The notes: a model not told the origin generated them from the letters alone. A stretch of DNA of 33,978 nucleotides from Bacillota bacterium (GCA_017472365.1 JAFUQN010000135.1:1-33978), one strand, 5' to 3'. Counted from the first letter of the stretch, positions 15,415-24,059 are shown. A program made the numbers and translations.

Positions 15415-15443
15415 TTGAAAAATAGAACGAAAAATGATAGAAT
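15415..15443 (+). promoter_or_regulatory. Promoter of the DUF975 gene
   Basis: TTGAAA (15415-15420) and TAGAAT (15438-15443) are spaced 17 bases apart. The transcript would start near 15450 and carry a perfect seven-pair hairpin, TCCGCGT (15471-15477) with ACGCGGA (15481-15487), ending two bases before the GAAAGGA ribosome binding site. The hairpin could influence translation. Confidence 0.65.
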
Positions 15444-15503
15444 ATCTGGTACGTTATTTCTGAGAGTATCTCCGCGTCCGACGCGGAACAGAAAGGAAAT
15501 CAA

Positions 15504-16376
15504 ATGCCTTTTGGAATCAATGTCAATATATCGTGTAAAGAATTGAAATCGCTGAGCCGTTGGGCTCTGAAAGGAAGATGGAACCAGGCAATTCTGGCGT
15601 CTGTCCTGAGCGTATTTGTTATCAACGTTCCTCCGATCGTTTTAAATATGATCTTAGGCGCTGAAAAGTGGGCTTACGTTTCGGACGTATACAGTATGCT
15701 GATCACAGCTCCGCTGATGCTGGGTCTTTCCATGGTTTATCTGAATCTTTTCCGGAAACGCAGTGTCAGTCCTTCCGAAATTTTCTACGGATTTGAGTTT
15801 CTGATGAAAGCCGTTGTCCTTCAGATTTTCATGGCCTGTCTGATTTTCTTCCAGACACTGTGCTTCCTCGTTCCCGGTATCATCGCCACTTACCGCTATT
15901 CTTTAGCGTTCTTTGTTCTGGCTGACGATCCGAGAAAACGTCCCATGCAGTGTATCACAGAGAGTAAGTTCCTGATGATGGGAAATAAAATGCAGATGTT
16001 CAAGCTGACTCTGAGCTTCTTTGGCTGGTACTTCCTGGCCACCATTCCCATGGGTCTGGCTTTGACCTTCTTCCCGGAAGACAACTGGCTTCTGTTTGAA
16101 ATCGTTATTCTGCTGACCGGTCTCATTCCCTGCTTCATCGAACCTTACGTACAGGTTTCAATGGCTGCGTTCTATGAAATCGCCAACGGAAACCTTCGCG
16201 TAAAACGCACCACGCCGGAGTATCAAAGTTACGACACAGCTCAGAATGTGGATTCATCCACAGAAGATTCTCCGGAAGTCGAACCCCATGATCCCGTTTC
16301 TCCGGAAACAACCCCAGACCCGGAACCGGTCGACACACCTGTGATTCCCGAAGAGGAACACCGTACCGGATGGTAA
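15504..16376 (+). CDS. DUF975-family integral membrane protein with an acidic Pro-rich tail
   Basis: The product (290 aa) begins with the family's cytoplasmic start (CKELKSLSRWALKGRWNQAILASVL), followed by about six hydrophobic helices, including VLQIFMACLIFFQTLCFLVPGIIATYRYSLAFFVLADDP, where the VPGI-x-RY stretch is characteristic of DUF975. About 70 residues at the C-terminus are hydrophilic and rich in Pro, Glu, Asp and Thr (SPEVEPHDPVSP and similar), an intrinsically disordered cytoplasmic or external tail that most relatives lack or have shorter. It is monocistronic with its own promoter and terminator. The function of the family is not known to me. Confidence 0.82.
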   Translation: MPFGINVNISCKELKSLSRWALKGRWNQAILASVLSVFVINVPPIVLNMILGAEKWAYVSDVYSMLITAPLMLGLSMVYLNLFRKRSVSPSEIFYGFEFLMKAVVLQIFMACLIFFQTLCFLVPGIIATYRYSLAFFVLADDPRKRPMQCITESKFLMMGNKMQMFKLTLSFFGWYFLATIPMGLALTFFPEDNWLLFEIVILLTGLIPCFIEPYVQVSMAAFYEIANGNLRVKRTTPEYQSYDTAQNVDSSTEDSPEVEPHDPVSPETTPDPEPVDTPVIPEEEHRTGW

Positions 16377-16390
16377 TCAAATAGCAACAG

Positions 16391-16430
16391 AAAACCCCGC
16401 CGCATTGGATAAGCGACGGGGTCTTTTTAT
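16391..16430 (+). terminator. Bidirectional terminator between DUF975 and clpB
   Basis: AAAACCCCGCCGC pairs with GCGACGGGGT followed by CTTTTT. It lies between the convergent DUF975 and clpB stop codons and its A-rich left flank allows use from either side. Confidence 0.9.
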
Positions 16431-16437
16431 TTACGGA

Positions 16438-19026
16438 TTATTTACGAAAAACCAATCCTGTTTCATCTGCATCGACGATAACATGATCGCCATCTGCGAT
16501 GATTCCACGAATCAACTGCGATGCCAGAGCTGTTTCCACATACTTCTGCAGATACCGCTTTACCGGACGTGCACCGTAAGCCGGTGTGTAACTTTCGGAA
16601 GCAATAAACTTTTTGGCTTCTTCGGTCAGTTCCAGTGTAATATCGCGTTCTTCCAGACGTGCCTTCAATCCCTTCAGTGCAATGTCGATAATCTTCGTAA
16701 TCTGGCCTTCGGTCAGCGGTGAGAAGACAACGATATCGTCGATACGGTTAATGAATTCCGGACGGAAATGACGCTTCATTTCGTTTTCCACCTGTTCCTT
16801 CACCTCTGCATCGATGGTTCCATCCTGACGGATATTGTCGATCAGATACGGACTTCCGATGTTGGATGTCATGATTACAATGGTATTCTTGAAATCCACG
16901 GTGCGGCCCTGATTATCGGTGAGACGACCATCATCCAGAAGCTGCAGCAGAATATTGAACACATCGGGATGAGCCTTTTCGATTTCGTCGAAGAGGATCA
17001 CGCTGTAGGGACGGCGGCGAACGGCCTCTGTCAGCTGGCCGCCTTCATCGTAGCCCACATATCCCGGAGGTGCACCGACCAATCTGGACACGGAATGTTT
17101 TTCCATGTACTCAGACATATCGATGCGGACCATATTCTTTTCGGAGTCAAACAGCGATTCCGACAGAGCCTTTGCCAGCTCGGTCTTTCCCACACCGGTG
17201 GGACCGAGGAAAATGAATGAACCGATGGGACGGTGCATATCGGCCAGTCCCGCTCTGGAGCGGAGAACAGCCTCCGAAACGGCTTCCACCGCTTCGTCCT
17301 GACCGATGACTCTCTCGTGGAGCGTATCCGCCAGACGCAGGAGCTTTTCTTTTTCCGCTTCCACCAGCTTCGAAACAGGAATTCCCGTCCATTTGGATAC
17401 GATCTCTGCAATTTCCTCTTCGGTGACCTGTTCCTTCAGGAGCTGGTGTTCTTCCGCTTTTTCGGCTCTTGCCTTTTCTTCTTCCAGTTTCTTTTCCAGA
17501 GACGGAAGCGTTCCGTATTTCAACTGGGCCAAACGCTCCAGATCGTAACGGCGTTCCGCATCTTCGATCTGGTGACGAACATCCTCGATCTGCTGTTTCA
17601 GTGCTTTCAGTTCGGTGATTCCCTTCTTTTCTGCTTCCCACTGAGCACGCATTTCCGCGTTGGATGCCGACAATTCAGCCAGTTCTTTTTCAATGTGTTC
17701 CAGACGCGCCTGGGAACCGTGATCGGTTTCCTTGGATAACGCCTGCTTTTCGATTTCCAGCTGCATGATTTTTCTCGAAATCTCATCCAGCTCAGCAGGC
17801 ATACTGTCAATTTCCATACGAATCATGGCCGCTGCTTCGTCCATCAGGTCGATGGCCTTATCCGGTAAGAACCGGTCGCTGATGTATCGGTCAGACAATA
17901 CAGCACAGGAAATCAGTGCATTATCAGTGATTCGAACACCGTGATGGATTTCAAATCGTTCTTTTAACCCTCTCAGAATGGAGATGGTATCTTCCACTGT
18001 GGGCTGATCTACCAGAACCTTCTGGAACCGGCGTTCCAGCGCTGCGTCCTTTTCGATGTATTTCCGGTATTCATCCAGCGTAGTGGCACCGATGCAGTGC
18101 AGTTCCCCTCGTGCCAGTTTCGGCTTCAGTAAGTTTCCGGCGTCCATAGATCCTTCCGTTCTTCCGGCACCCACAATGTTATGAATTTCATCGATGAACA
18201 GAATGATTCTACCATCGGACTTTTCGATTTCATTCAGAACAGCTTTCAGTCGTTCTTCAAATTCACCGCGGAATTTAGCACCAGCGATCAACGCCCCCAT
18301 GTCCAGAGCATAAATCGTCTTATCCTTCAATCCTTCCGGAACGTCACCGTTGACGATTCTCTGAGCCAGTCCTTCTACCACCGCAGTCTTCCCTACACCC
18401 GGTTCCCCGATCAGTACCGGATTGTTCTTCGTTCTCCGGGACAGGATCTGAACCGTATGGCGGATCTCCGCATCACGACCGATGACAGGATCCAGCTTCC
18501 CCTTTCTGGCCAGTTCCACCAGATCACGGCCATACTTTTCCAGAGCCTCGTAATTATCTTCCGGATTCTGGGATGTGACTCTCTGGTTTCCACGGACCTT
18601 ACTCAAAGCCTGTAAGAACTTATCCTTGGTGATTCCAAACTTTCGGAAGATCCGTTCTGTGGGGCTATTCTTTTCTTCCAGAAAAGCCAAATAAATATGT
18701 TCCACGCTGACGTATTCGTCCTTGAATACCTCCGCCTGTTTTTCCGCATTTATCAGAAGCTGGTTTAATCTTCTTGTAGAATACAGAGAGTCACCGCCAC
18801 CCTGTACCTTCGGAAGCTTGTCCAACTCTCCGTTCACTTCAATTCGCACTGCCTCAGGCTCCACATTCATGTATTTCAACAATCTTGGAATCAGGCCGTC
18901 TTCCTGCTGAAGCAGCGCAAGATGCAGATGTTCCCCATCCATCTGCTGATGCCCTTCCGCAATGGCAATGTTCTGACATTCCATCACAGCGTTCTGAGCC
19001 TTAGCTGTCCATTTTTCAAAATTCAT
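16438..19026 (-). CDS. clpB: ClpB disaggregase chaperone
   Basis: The product (862 aa, normal length) is a hexameric AAA+ ATPase that threads aggregated proteins for refolding with DnaK. Domains in order: a Clp N-domain pair (1-145), the first ATPase with Walker A GEPGVGKT at 207-214 and Walker [11 protein letters not shown], the coiled-coil middle domain (about 400-530, rich in Glu, Lys and Leu) that distinguishes ClpB from ClpA and ClpC, then the second ATPase with [30 protein letters not shown] and the C-terminal small domain ([15 protein letters not shown]). No ClpP-binding loop is expected or seen. The start ATG follows AAGGAGG. A sigma-70-type promoter and a perfect CIRCE element lie upstream, so HrcA repression and heat induction are well supported. 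Transcribed towards a shared terminator. Confidence 0.97.
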   Translation of the reverse strand: MNFEKWTAKAQNAVMECQNIAIAEGHQQMDGEHLHLALLQQEDGLIPRLLKYMNVEPEAVRIEVNGELDKLPKVQGGGDSLYSTRRLNQLLINAEKQAEVFKDEYVSVEHIYLAFLEEKNSPTERIFRKFGITKDKFLQALSKVRGNQRVTSQNPEDNYEALEKYGRDLVELARKGKLDPVIGRDAEIRHTVQILSRRTKNNPVLIGEPGVGKTAVVEGLAQRIVNGDVPEGLKDKTIYALDMGALIAGAKFRGEFEERLKAVLNEIEKSDGRIILFIDEIHNIVGAGRTEGSMDAGNLLKPKLARGELHCIGATTLDEYRKYIEKDAALERRFQKVLVDQPTVEDTISILRGLKERFEIHHGVRITDNALISCAVLSDRYISDRFLPDKAIDLMDEAAAMIRMEIDSMPAELDEISRKIMQLEIEKQALSKETDHGSQARLEHIEKELAELSASNAEMRAQWEAEKKGITELKALKQQIEDVRHQIEDAERRYDLERLAQLKYGTLPSLEKKLEEEKARAEKAEEHQLLKEQVTEEEIAEIVSKWTGIPVSKLVEAEKEKLLRLADTLHERVIGQDEAVEAVSEAVLRSRAGLADMHRPIGSFIFLGPTGVGKTELAKALSESLFDSEKNMVRIDMSEYMEKHSVSRLVGAPPGYVGYDEGGQLTEAVRRRPYSVILFDEIEKAHPDVFNILLQLLDDGRLTDNQGRTVDFKNTIVIMTSNIGSPYLIDNIRQDGTIDAEVKEQVENEMKRHFRPEFINRIDDIVVFSPLTEGQITKIIDIALKGLKARLEERDITLELTEEAKKFIASESYTPAYGARPVKRYLQKYVETALASQLIRGIIADGDHVIVDADETGLVFRK

Positions 19027-19123
19027 AGAGTTCCCTCCTTATATCAAATACTCCCTTTTGTTTTTCTGCGGCAACCGCTTCGCTTCCCGCCGGCGTGGTC
19101 GTTTTGCTTTGTTGCCTCTTTTG

Positions 19124-19150
19124 TTAGCACTCCCTCTTGGTGAGTGCTAA
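19124..19150 (-). promoter_or_regulatory. CIRCE operator (HrcA binding site) of clpB
   Basis: TTAGCACTC, nine bases, GAGTGCTAA: a perfect match to the CIRCE consensus. It sits just downstream of the predicted clpB start point near 19158, in the position where HrcA blocks transcription under normal conditions. Confidence 0.97.
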
Positions 19151-19164
19151 TCTTTTACGACCTC

Positions 19165-19193
19165 ATATTACTACTATTCCCCGGGATTTGCAA
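19165..19193 (-). promoter_or_regulatory. Sigma-70-type promoter of clpB
   Basis: TTGCAA (19193-19188) and TAATAT (19170-19165) on the minus strand are separated by 17 bases, immediately upstream of CIRCE. The spacer contains a run of CCCGGGG. Confidence 0.8.
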
Positions 19194-19242
19194 TAGCCTT
19201 CACACATTTTTCACAAAAAATCGCGAAGCGGTTGCCAGGATG

Positions 19243-19269
19243 AAAAAAGGACCGCATTCCTGCGATCCT
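19243..19269 (-). terminator. Terminator after the 54-aa zinc-finger gene
   Basis: AGGATCGC pairs with GCGGTCCT (one G-T pair) around a six-base loop and is followed by TTTTTT on the minus strand. It isolates the zinc-finger cluster from the clpB promoter, so the two are probably separate transcripts. Confidence 0.8.
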
Positions 19270-19287
19270 CCGTTCTTGTCCGTTTTC

Positions 19288-19452
19288 TTAATCTTCACAA
19301 ACACCTCTGCCTTTACAAGCCGGACATTCTTCCAGACCGGTTCCATTGCACCAGTAGCAGATGTCTTTTCCATTGTTCAGCTTCTTTTCTCCGCGACAAC
19401 GGGTACATGTGATCCAACCAACGCCGTTACAGCACGTACACTTATGAGCCAT
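19288..19452 (-). CDS. 54-aa DnaJ-type zinc-finger microprotein
   Basis: This small gene begins ATGGCTCAT with GGAGGA upstream and encodes 54 residues dominated by Cys pairs: CTCCNGVGW, CTRCRGEKK, CYWCNGTG and CPACKGRG. These are the CxxCxGxG repeats of the DnaJ central zinc-finger, arranged to bind two zinc ions, but there is no J-domain and no C-terminal substrate domain. It follows the four-zinc-ribbon gene by 41 bases and ends at a terminator. Stand-alone DnaJ-like fingers are known in Firmicutes, but their role is poorly defined; the nearness of clpB suggests, without proving, a protein-quality role. Confidence 0.85.
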   Translation of the reverse strand: MAHKCTCCNGVGWITCTRCRGEKKLNNGKDICYWCNGTGLEECPACKGRGVCED

Positions 19453-19493
19453 AATCGTTCCTCCTTAGTTTACATTTTGAAATACAGCGGGAA

Positions 19494-20822
19494 TCAAAAC
19501 AGATTGTGTTTCGTGCGGAATGTGAATCCACCCATGTACCAATCCATGTCAGCTTTTCCATCTTGTAAGATCGCGCCTTCCACGAACCTTTGGACAAAGG
19601 ACCAATAACCATCTGGCTGTCGTTCCTCTGGCGGAGGTGTCAACCCGATCTGTGCGTAGGAGATTTTTTCCTCGGCCTCGCCGGTTGCCCACTGCTTTAA
19701 ACCCTTTGTCTTTTCCAACGCCCAGGAAAGACGAATCCCGGAAGAAGAAATATCTAATTTTATATTATGGTGACGATTATTATGATCGCGGATCCGATCG
19801 CGAATTCCCTGTCCACGGAACATTGTTAAAATAAATTGTGTGAGACCATCGCGGAACGGGTCATCGTCCGGGCCTATACTGAAGCCTCCATTAAAATATG
19901 AAACAACGTAATCCCCGATCCCATCCGGAATTCTCGCACCGCCGCGGGGCATCAACGAAATATGATGTTCACCGCTGTCCACGTGAAGAATCATATTCTG
20001 ATCCGTAGTTAAAAGACCCTGATCTTCTCCGTCCAGGTAAATGTGTACGTTCTTTACGTCTTTCAGCTTATTCAGGATTCCATGAGCATCCCATTCCTTG
20101 TAAGCATGGGTTTCACGCATGAGCGTAATCGTTCTGCAAGCTGGTCCCTGTACCCTCTGCGGCTGAGGCGCAGGTTTCGGCTGGGGCGCAGGCTTCGGCT
20201 GAGGCGCAGACTTCGGCCGAGGCTGTGCAGCATTGGACTGACCGGGCCAGATACCGCTGTCGTATTGATACACACCGCTACAGTGACTGCATCGGATTTT
20301 CAGCGTACCTTGATTCGCAGGGGTTCTATTTATCCCATTACAATGGGGACAGAAAGTCTCAACCCGAAGATGAGGATCCGGTTGATATGGGGTTCGAAAT
20401 ACGGTTTTGCATTCATTACACATGACTTCCGATCCCAGTGCGAAGGAATGATTTACCCGTAGCTTTTGTCCACAACCTTGACAAGTGATAATGTATGTTT
20501 TTTGGGTTTCCGCAGGAGTCTGCGACGGCGTTGTCGCCTTCTTCTGAGGCCACCAAGTTCCACTGTCATAGATATACTGTCCTCCACAGTGATTACATGT
20601 AATTTTTATGTTTCCACGATTGACCGGAGTACGGTTTGTACCACCGCAAATCGAACAGAACGAATCAACCCTCCAGTTGGGATCCGGCTCATCCGGAACT
20701 ACAATATCCTTTTTACAAAATGGGCACTGAACATTAGTACCAAATTTTTCCGGGACACGGACACTTTTTTCGCAGTGAGGACACTTTACTATACAAGTGC
20801 GGTCATTTGTTTCGTTGCTCAT
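19494..20822 (-). CDS. Four-zinc-ribbon protein with a Pro-rich linker and an unfamiliar C-terminal domain
   Basis: The product (442 aa) has no signal peptide or membrane helix. The N-terminal half is a tandem duplication. Residues from about 10 to 95 hold CPHCEKSV with CPFCKKD and CSICGGTN with CNHCGG; residues from about 110 to 195 repeat this as CQGCGQKL with CNECKT and CPHCNGIN with CSHCSG, each module ending in YDSG. Four Cys4 zinc ribbons are therefore likely. A Pro-Gln-Lys linker (APQPKP repeats) leads to a C-terminal domain with NVHIYLDGEDQGLL and VDSGEHHISL, reminiscent of PEGA or DUF2846 folds, then a region I do not recognise. ATG at 20822 follows AAAGGG. It lies between a 61-aa protein and the DnaJ-like microprotein. 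Function unknown. Confidence 0.8.
   Translation of the reverse strand: MSNETNDRTCIVKCPHCEKSVRVPEKFGTNVQCPFCKKDIVVPDEPDPNWRVDSFCSICGGTNRTPVNRGNIKITCNHCGGQYIYDSGTWWPQKKATTPSQTPAETQKTYIITCQGCGQKLRVNHSFALGSEVMCNECKTVFRTPYQPDPHLRVETFCPHCNGINRTPANQGTLKIRCSHCSGVYQYDSGIWPGQSNAAQPRPKSAPQPKPAPQPKPAPQPQRVQGPACRTITLMRETHAYKEWDAHGILNKLKDVKNVHIYLDGEDQGLLTTDQNMILHVDSGEHHISLMPRGGARIPDGIGDYVVSYFNGGFSIGPDDDPFRDGLTQFILTMFRGQGIRDRIRDHNNRHHNIKLDISSSGIRLSWALEKTKGLKQWATGEAEEKISYAQIGLTPPPEERQPDGYWSFVQRFVEGAILQDGKADMDWYMGGFTFRTKHNLF
20158..20216 (-). repeat. 18-base tandem repeat encoding the APQPKP linker
   Basis: About three 18-base units built on TTCGGCTGAGGCGCAG (plus-strand reading) encode the Pro-Gln-Pro-Lys linker of the four-zinc-ribbon protein. 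Tandem copies of this kind can change length by slippage, so linker length may vary between strains. Confidence 0.7.
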
Positions 20823-20870
20823 TTTTTCCCTTTCTCTCCACTATTCCAAACATAATCAAAACAGCGTTAC

Positions 20871-21056
20871 TTATACATTGTAACGAAAGAGTTTCAAAAG
20901 CCGCTGGACATCGTCATTATCCAGTCCGTACCGGACAATCAACTGCAGTTGGATCTGTCGCAATGCTTCCTTGTCTTTCGATTCATTGGCAGCCAGAATG
21001 GCTGACTTATAAATATCATAATCTTTTGACTTCATTCTTTCAAGTTCTTTTCCCAT
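20871..21056 (-). CDS. 61-aa hypothetical protein of the zinc-ribbon cluster
   Basis: The product (61 aa) starts MGKELERMKSKDYDIYKS and is rich in Lys, Glu, Leu and Gln; it is probably two or three amphipathic helices without Cys, signal or membrane segment. Translation signals are good (CAGGAG eight bases before the ATG). The stop lies 48 bases before the four-zinc-ribbon gene on the same strand with no terminator between, so the two are likely co-transcribed. No convincing promoter was seen upstream, although TTGAAC is present at 21112-21107. No family was recognised. Confidence 0.65.
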   Translation of the reverse strand: MGKELERMKSKDYDIYKSAILAANESKDKEALRQIQLQLIVRYGLDNDDVQRLLKLFRYNV

Positions 21057-21114
21057 AATGTTTCTCCTGTTCCATATTCACTTCAGATGCTAAAGCCTTT
21101 CACTCTGTTCAACG

Positions 21115-21157
21115 CAAAAAAATTCCCGAAACCGGAATTGATTTCGGGAATTTTTCA
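21115..21157 (-). terminator. Terminator of the P-type ATPase gene
   Basis: AATTCCCGAAA and TTTCGGGAATT form an 11-pair stem followed on the minus strand by a run of seven T. It is about 36 bases past the ATPase stop codon. Confidence 0.9.
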
Positions 21158-21193
21158 TTTTATTGTTTTCTCAGAAGTGAGAACAGGAGCTTG

Positions 21194-23845
21194 TTATTTT
21201 ACGTTACCCTTACCAGCTTTTCTCTGGATGAACTTTACGATTTCTACCAGCGGGATCATCAGAGCGCCCAGAGCGATGGCGATACCGTATTCCATGAAGC
21301 TGATGTGTTCGAATTCGAAGGCAGCGGACAGGAACGGTACGTAGATCACCAGAGTGGTCAGAATGAAGGCCAGGATGCCTGCGCCCCACAGCCACTTGTT
21401 ATGGTTGGTCATCTTGAAGATGGAACCTCTTCTGGATCTCATGTTGAAAGAGTGGAAGATTTCCGCCATGGACAGAGTCAGGAACGCCATGGTGGTACCG
21501 TCCGGGCTGTCAACAGCTTCCCATACACCGGATTCAATGTAGTGGCCGATGAAGTACGCAGCCAGCGTTACAATGGATACACAGACACCCTGGAACAGGA
21601 TATCGAAGGCCATACCACCGGCAAAGATACCTTCCTTGGCATCGCGGGGCGGCTGATCCATGATATCAGCTTCCTGCTTTTCCATACCCAGAGCCAGAGC
21701 CGGGAAGCAGTCGGTGATCAGGTTGATCCACAGCAGGTGAGCCGGGTGTAAGATGGTGAAGCCCAACATGGTAGCAGTGAAGATGGATACAACTTCGGAC
21801 ATGTTGGAGGACAGAAGGAACTGGATCGCCTTACGGATGTTTGCGTAGATTCTTCTGCCTTCTTCCACAGCAGATACGATGGTGGCAAAGTTGTCGTCGG
21901 CCAGTACCATATCAGCTACGTTCTTGGTTACGTCGGTACCGGTGATACCCATACCAACGCCGATGTCAGCGCTCTTGATGGAAGGAGCGTCGTTAACGCC
22001 GTCACCGGTCATTGCGGTGATCTTGCCCTTCGCTCTCCAAGCATTTACAATACGTACCTTATGTTCCGGCTGTACACGGGCATATACAGAGTAGTTTTCG
22101 ATGGTTCTTTCCAGTTCTTCGTCGGAAATATCGTTCAGCTGAGCGCCGGTGATGGCCTGTTCCGGGCTTTCCAGAATTCCCAGCTGCTTTGCGATCGCTA
22201 CAGCGGTATCTCTGTGGTCGCCGGTGATCATGATGGCGCGAATACCAGCCTTCTTACATTCTACAATCGCGTCCTTTACTTCCGGACGGATGGGGTCGAT
22301 CATACCTTCCAGACCCAGGTAGCAGAGATCCTGTTCCAGGGTTTCCGCATCGCTGTCAGCAGGCATCGCATCCCATTCTCTCATGGCACCGCACAGAACA
22401 CGCAGTGCCTGGTCAGCCATACCCTTGTTGGCGGTCAGGATCTGCTGACGCAGTTCGTCGGTCAGTTCCACAGCCTTACCATCCACCAGAGCCTTGGTAC
22501 ATCTCTTCAGGATTTCGTCAGGAGCACCCTTGGTGAACTGGATGATGCGGCCGTCTTCGGACTTGTGTACGGTACTCATCATCTTTCTCATGGAGTCGAA
22601 GGGAGCTTCCGCAACACGGGGATACTTGGCTTCCAGCTGCGCCTTGGGCATATCCAGCTTGGTAGCATAGTTTACCAGAGCACATTCGGTGGGTTCACCG
22701 ATTGCGTCGCCGGTTTCATCCGGCTTTGCGTCGGAACAGAGAGACATCGCGGTAGCCAGAAGCTTCTGATCATCGCCGGAATAATCCACAACGGTCATCT
22801 TGTTCTGAGTCAGGGTACCGGTCTTGTCGGAGCAGATGATCTGAGCACAGCCCAGAGTTTCCACTGCAGTCAATTTACGGATCACGGCGTTTCTCTTGGA
22901 CATGTTGGTAACGCCGATGGATAATACGATAGTTACAACAGCAGCCAGACCTTCAGGGATCGCAGCTACTGCCAGGGATACAGCTACCATGAAGCTATCC
23001 AATAAGGTTGCGCCGGATACGTCGGGATATGCGCGGAATACGTCGAACGCCAGGATGAATGCGCAGATACCCAGAACCAGGAAGCTCAGGATCTTGGACA
23101 GCTGACCCAGCTTGATCTGCAGCGGAGTTTCACCGTCCTGTGCCTTGGTCAGAGCATCAGCGATCTTACCCATTTCGGTTTCCATACCGGTGGCGGTGAT
23201 CACAGCCTTACCTCGGCCGTATACCACGGTGGAACCCATGTAGCACATGTTCTTACGGTCGCCCAGAGGAACGTCCTTGGCATCACCGCTCAGTTCGATG
23301 GCATCCACAATCTTGTTGACAGGAACAGATTCACCGGTCAGAGCAGCTTCTTCGATCTTCATGCTGGCACATTCGATGATTCGACCGTCAGCGGGAACAG
23401 CGTCGCCGGCTTCCAGAACTACGATGTCGCCGGGAACCAGATCTTCACTCTTGACAGTGACCTGGTGACCGTCACGCAGTACCTTGGACGTAGCCGCCGC
23501 AATTTCCTGCAGCGCTTCGATGGCTTTTTCTGCCTTGCTTTCCTGTACCACACCCAGGACTGCATTGATAATAACAACAGTCATGATGATGATAACATCT
23601 GCGAAGGATTCGCCTGCGTACACGGCAGTCACACCGGATACCACAGCCGCAGCGATCAGGATGATGATCATCGGGTCAGCCAACTCTCCCAGAAAACGCT
23701 GGAGAAGTGTAGCTTTCTTTCCCTCAGCTAACTTGTTCTTTCCGTACTTCTCTTCACGAACACGTACTTCATCTGCAGTCAAACCATGTTCAGAGGTCTG
23801 GTTTTCCTGCAGGACGTCCTGATACTTGGATAAATACTCTTTCAA
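21194..23845 (-). CDS. P-type cation ATPase, Ca/Mn-exporting (P2A) type
   Basis: The product (883 aa) pumps divalent cations out of the cell using ATP. It has the cation ATPase N-domain, TGES (170-173) in the actuator, AAIPEGLAAVVT in helix 4, ICSDKTGTLTQNKMT with phosphorylated Asp340, and MTGDGVNDAPS in the hinge. Ion ligands of the SERCA type are visible: Glu in IPEGL, Asn and Glu in SSNMSEV (helix 5), and Asn, Thr and Asp in NLITDCFPALALG (helix 6). This points to Ca2+ or Mn2+ rather than heavy metals or potassium. ATG at 23845 follows GGAGGT. The leader contains a probable yybP-ykoY riboswitch and a terminator, which favours Mn2+ homeostasis, as known for the Lactococcus YoaB pump. Monocistronic, with its own terminator. 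Confidence 0.93.
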   Translation of the reverse strand: MKEYLSKYQDVLQENQTSEHGLTADEVRVREEKYGKNKLAEGKKATLLQRFLGELADPMIIILIAAAVVSGVTAVYAGESFADVIIIMTVVIINAVLGVVQESKAEKAIEALQEIAAATSKVLRDGHQVTVKSEDLVPGDIVVLEAGDAVPADGRIIECASMKIEEAALTGESVPVNKIVDAIELSGDAKDVPLGDRKNMCYMGSTVVYGRGKAVITATGMETEMGKIADALTKAQDGETPLQIKLGQLSKILSFLVLGICAFILAFDVFRAYPDVSGATLLDSFMVAVSLAVAAIPEGLAAVVTIVLSIGVTNMSKRNAVIRKLTAVETLGCAQIICSDKTGTLTQNKMTVVDYSGDDQKLLATAMSLCSDAKPDETGDAIGEPTECALVNYATKLDMPKAQLEAKYPRVAEAPFDSMRKMMSTVHKSEDGRIIQFTKGAPDEILKRCTKALVDGKAVELTDELRQQILTANKGMADQALRVLCGAMREWDAMPADSDAETLEQDLCYLGLEGMIDPIRPEVKDAIVECKKAGIRAIMITGDHRDTAVAIAKQLGILESPEQAITGAQLNDISDEELERTIENYSVYARVQPEHKVRIVNAWRAKGKITAMTGDGVNDAPSIKSADIGVGMGITGTDVTKNVADMVLADDNFATIVSAVEEGRRIYANIRKAIQFLLSSNMSEVVSIFTATMLGFTILHPAHLLWINLITDCFPALALGMEKQEADIMDQPPRDAKEGIFAGGMAFDILFQGVCVSIVTLAAYFIGHYIESGVWEAVDSPDGTTMAFLTLSMAEIFHSFNMRSRRGSIFKMTNHNKWLWGAGILAFILTTLVIYVPFLSAAFEFEHISFMEYGIAIALGALMIPLVEIVKFIQRKAGKGNVK

Positions 23846-23880
23846 TGTCTTACCTCCAATTATAAAATGCTTTTTCTAAA

Positions 23881-23924
23881 CAAAAAGACCCATATACAGC
23901 AGTATCTCCACTGTATATGAGTCT
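23881..23924 (-). terminator. Intrinsic terminator in the ATPase leader (riboswitch expression platform)
   Basis: AGACTCATATACAG (23924-23911) and CTGTATATGGGTCT (23899-23886) pair over 14 bases with one G-T pair, and a TTTTTG run follows on the minus strand. It lies 36 bases before the ATPase start codon and downstream of the aptamer, where a transcriptional riboswitch terminator belongs. Confidence 0.85.
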
Positions 23925-23929
23925 CATTC

Positions 23930-24024
23930 TTTATAGATAAACCAGGCCATTCATGCCATGTTGTTGATTTACCTCGCATTGCTTTTTGGAAAGCAGATTT
24001 GCGGAATTACTCCCTCAACGGGTA
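23930..24024 (-). ncRNA. Probable yybP-ykoY (manganese) riboswitch
   Basis: On the minus strand the leader holds TTGAGGGAGTAATTC (GGGAGTA at 24014-24008), then a variable stem region, then TCAACAACATGGC (23967-23955) facing ATGGCCTGGTTTAT. The GGGAGUA loop followed by a UCAACA-GGC / GCCUGG element is the core of the yybP-ykoY family, which senses Mn2+ and is common upstream of cation pumps. A promoter lies at its 5' end and a terminator at its 3' end. The assignment rests on motif recognition, not a covariance search. Confidence 0.78.
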
Positions 24025-24030
24025 TTTTGT

Positions 24031-24059
24031 TTTATAACTTTATATACCCATGATAACAA
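24031..24059 (-). promoter_or_regulatory. Promoter of the riboswitch-ATPase transcript
   Basis: TTGTTA (24059-24054) and TATAAA (24036-24031) are separated by 17 bases on the minus strand. Transcription would start near 24024, at the first base of the aptamer region, giving a leader of about 180 bases. Confidence 0.65.

Larger units (their letters stand above)
19070..19236. repeat. 14-base inverted repeat flanking the clpB promoter and CIRCE
   Basis: GGCAACCGCTTCGC (19070-19083) and its exact reverse complement GCGAAGCGGTTGCC (19223-19236) lie 139 bases apart, bracketing the clpB promoter, CIRCE and leader. The left copy is in the transcribed leader; the right copy lies upstream of the promoter. 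A second shorter match, GGCAAC/GTTGCC, closes a hairpin inside the leader. Origin and role are unknown. Confidence 0.6.

Noticed and set aside
20158-20216. Possible CRISPR-like or regulatory repeat
   Set aside because: The repeats are contiguous, in frame, and encode a Pro-rich linker; there are no spacers.
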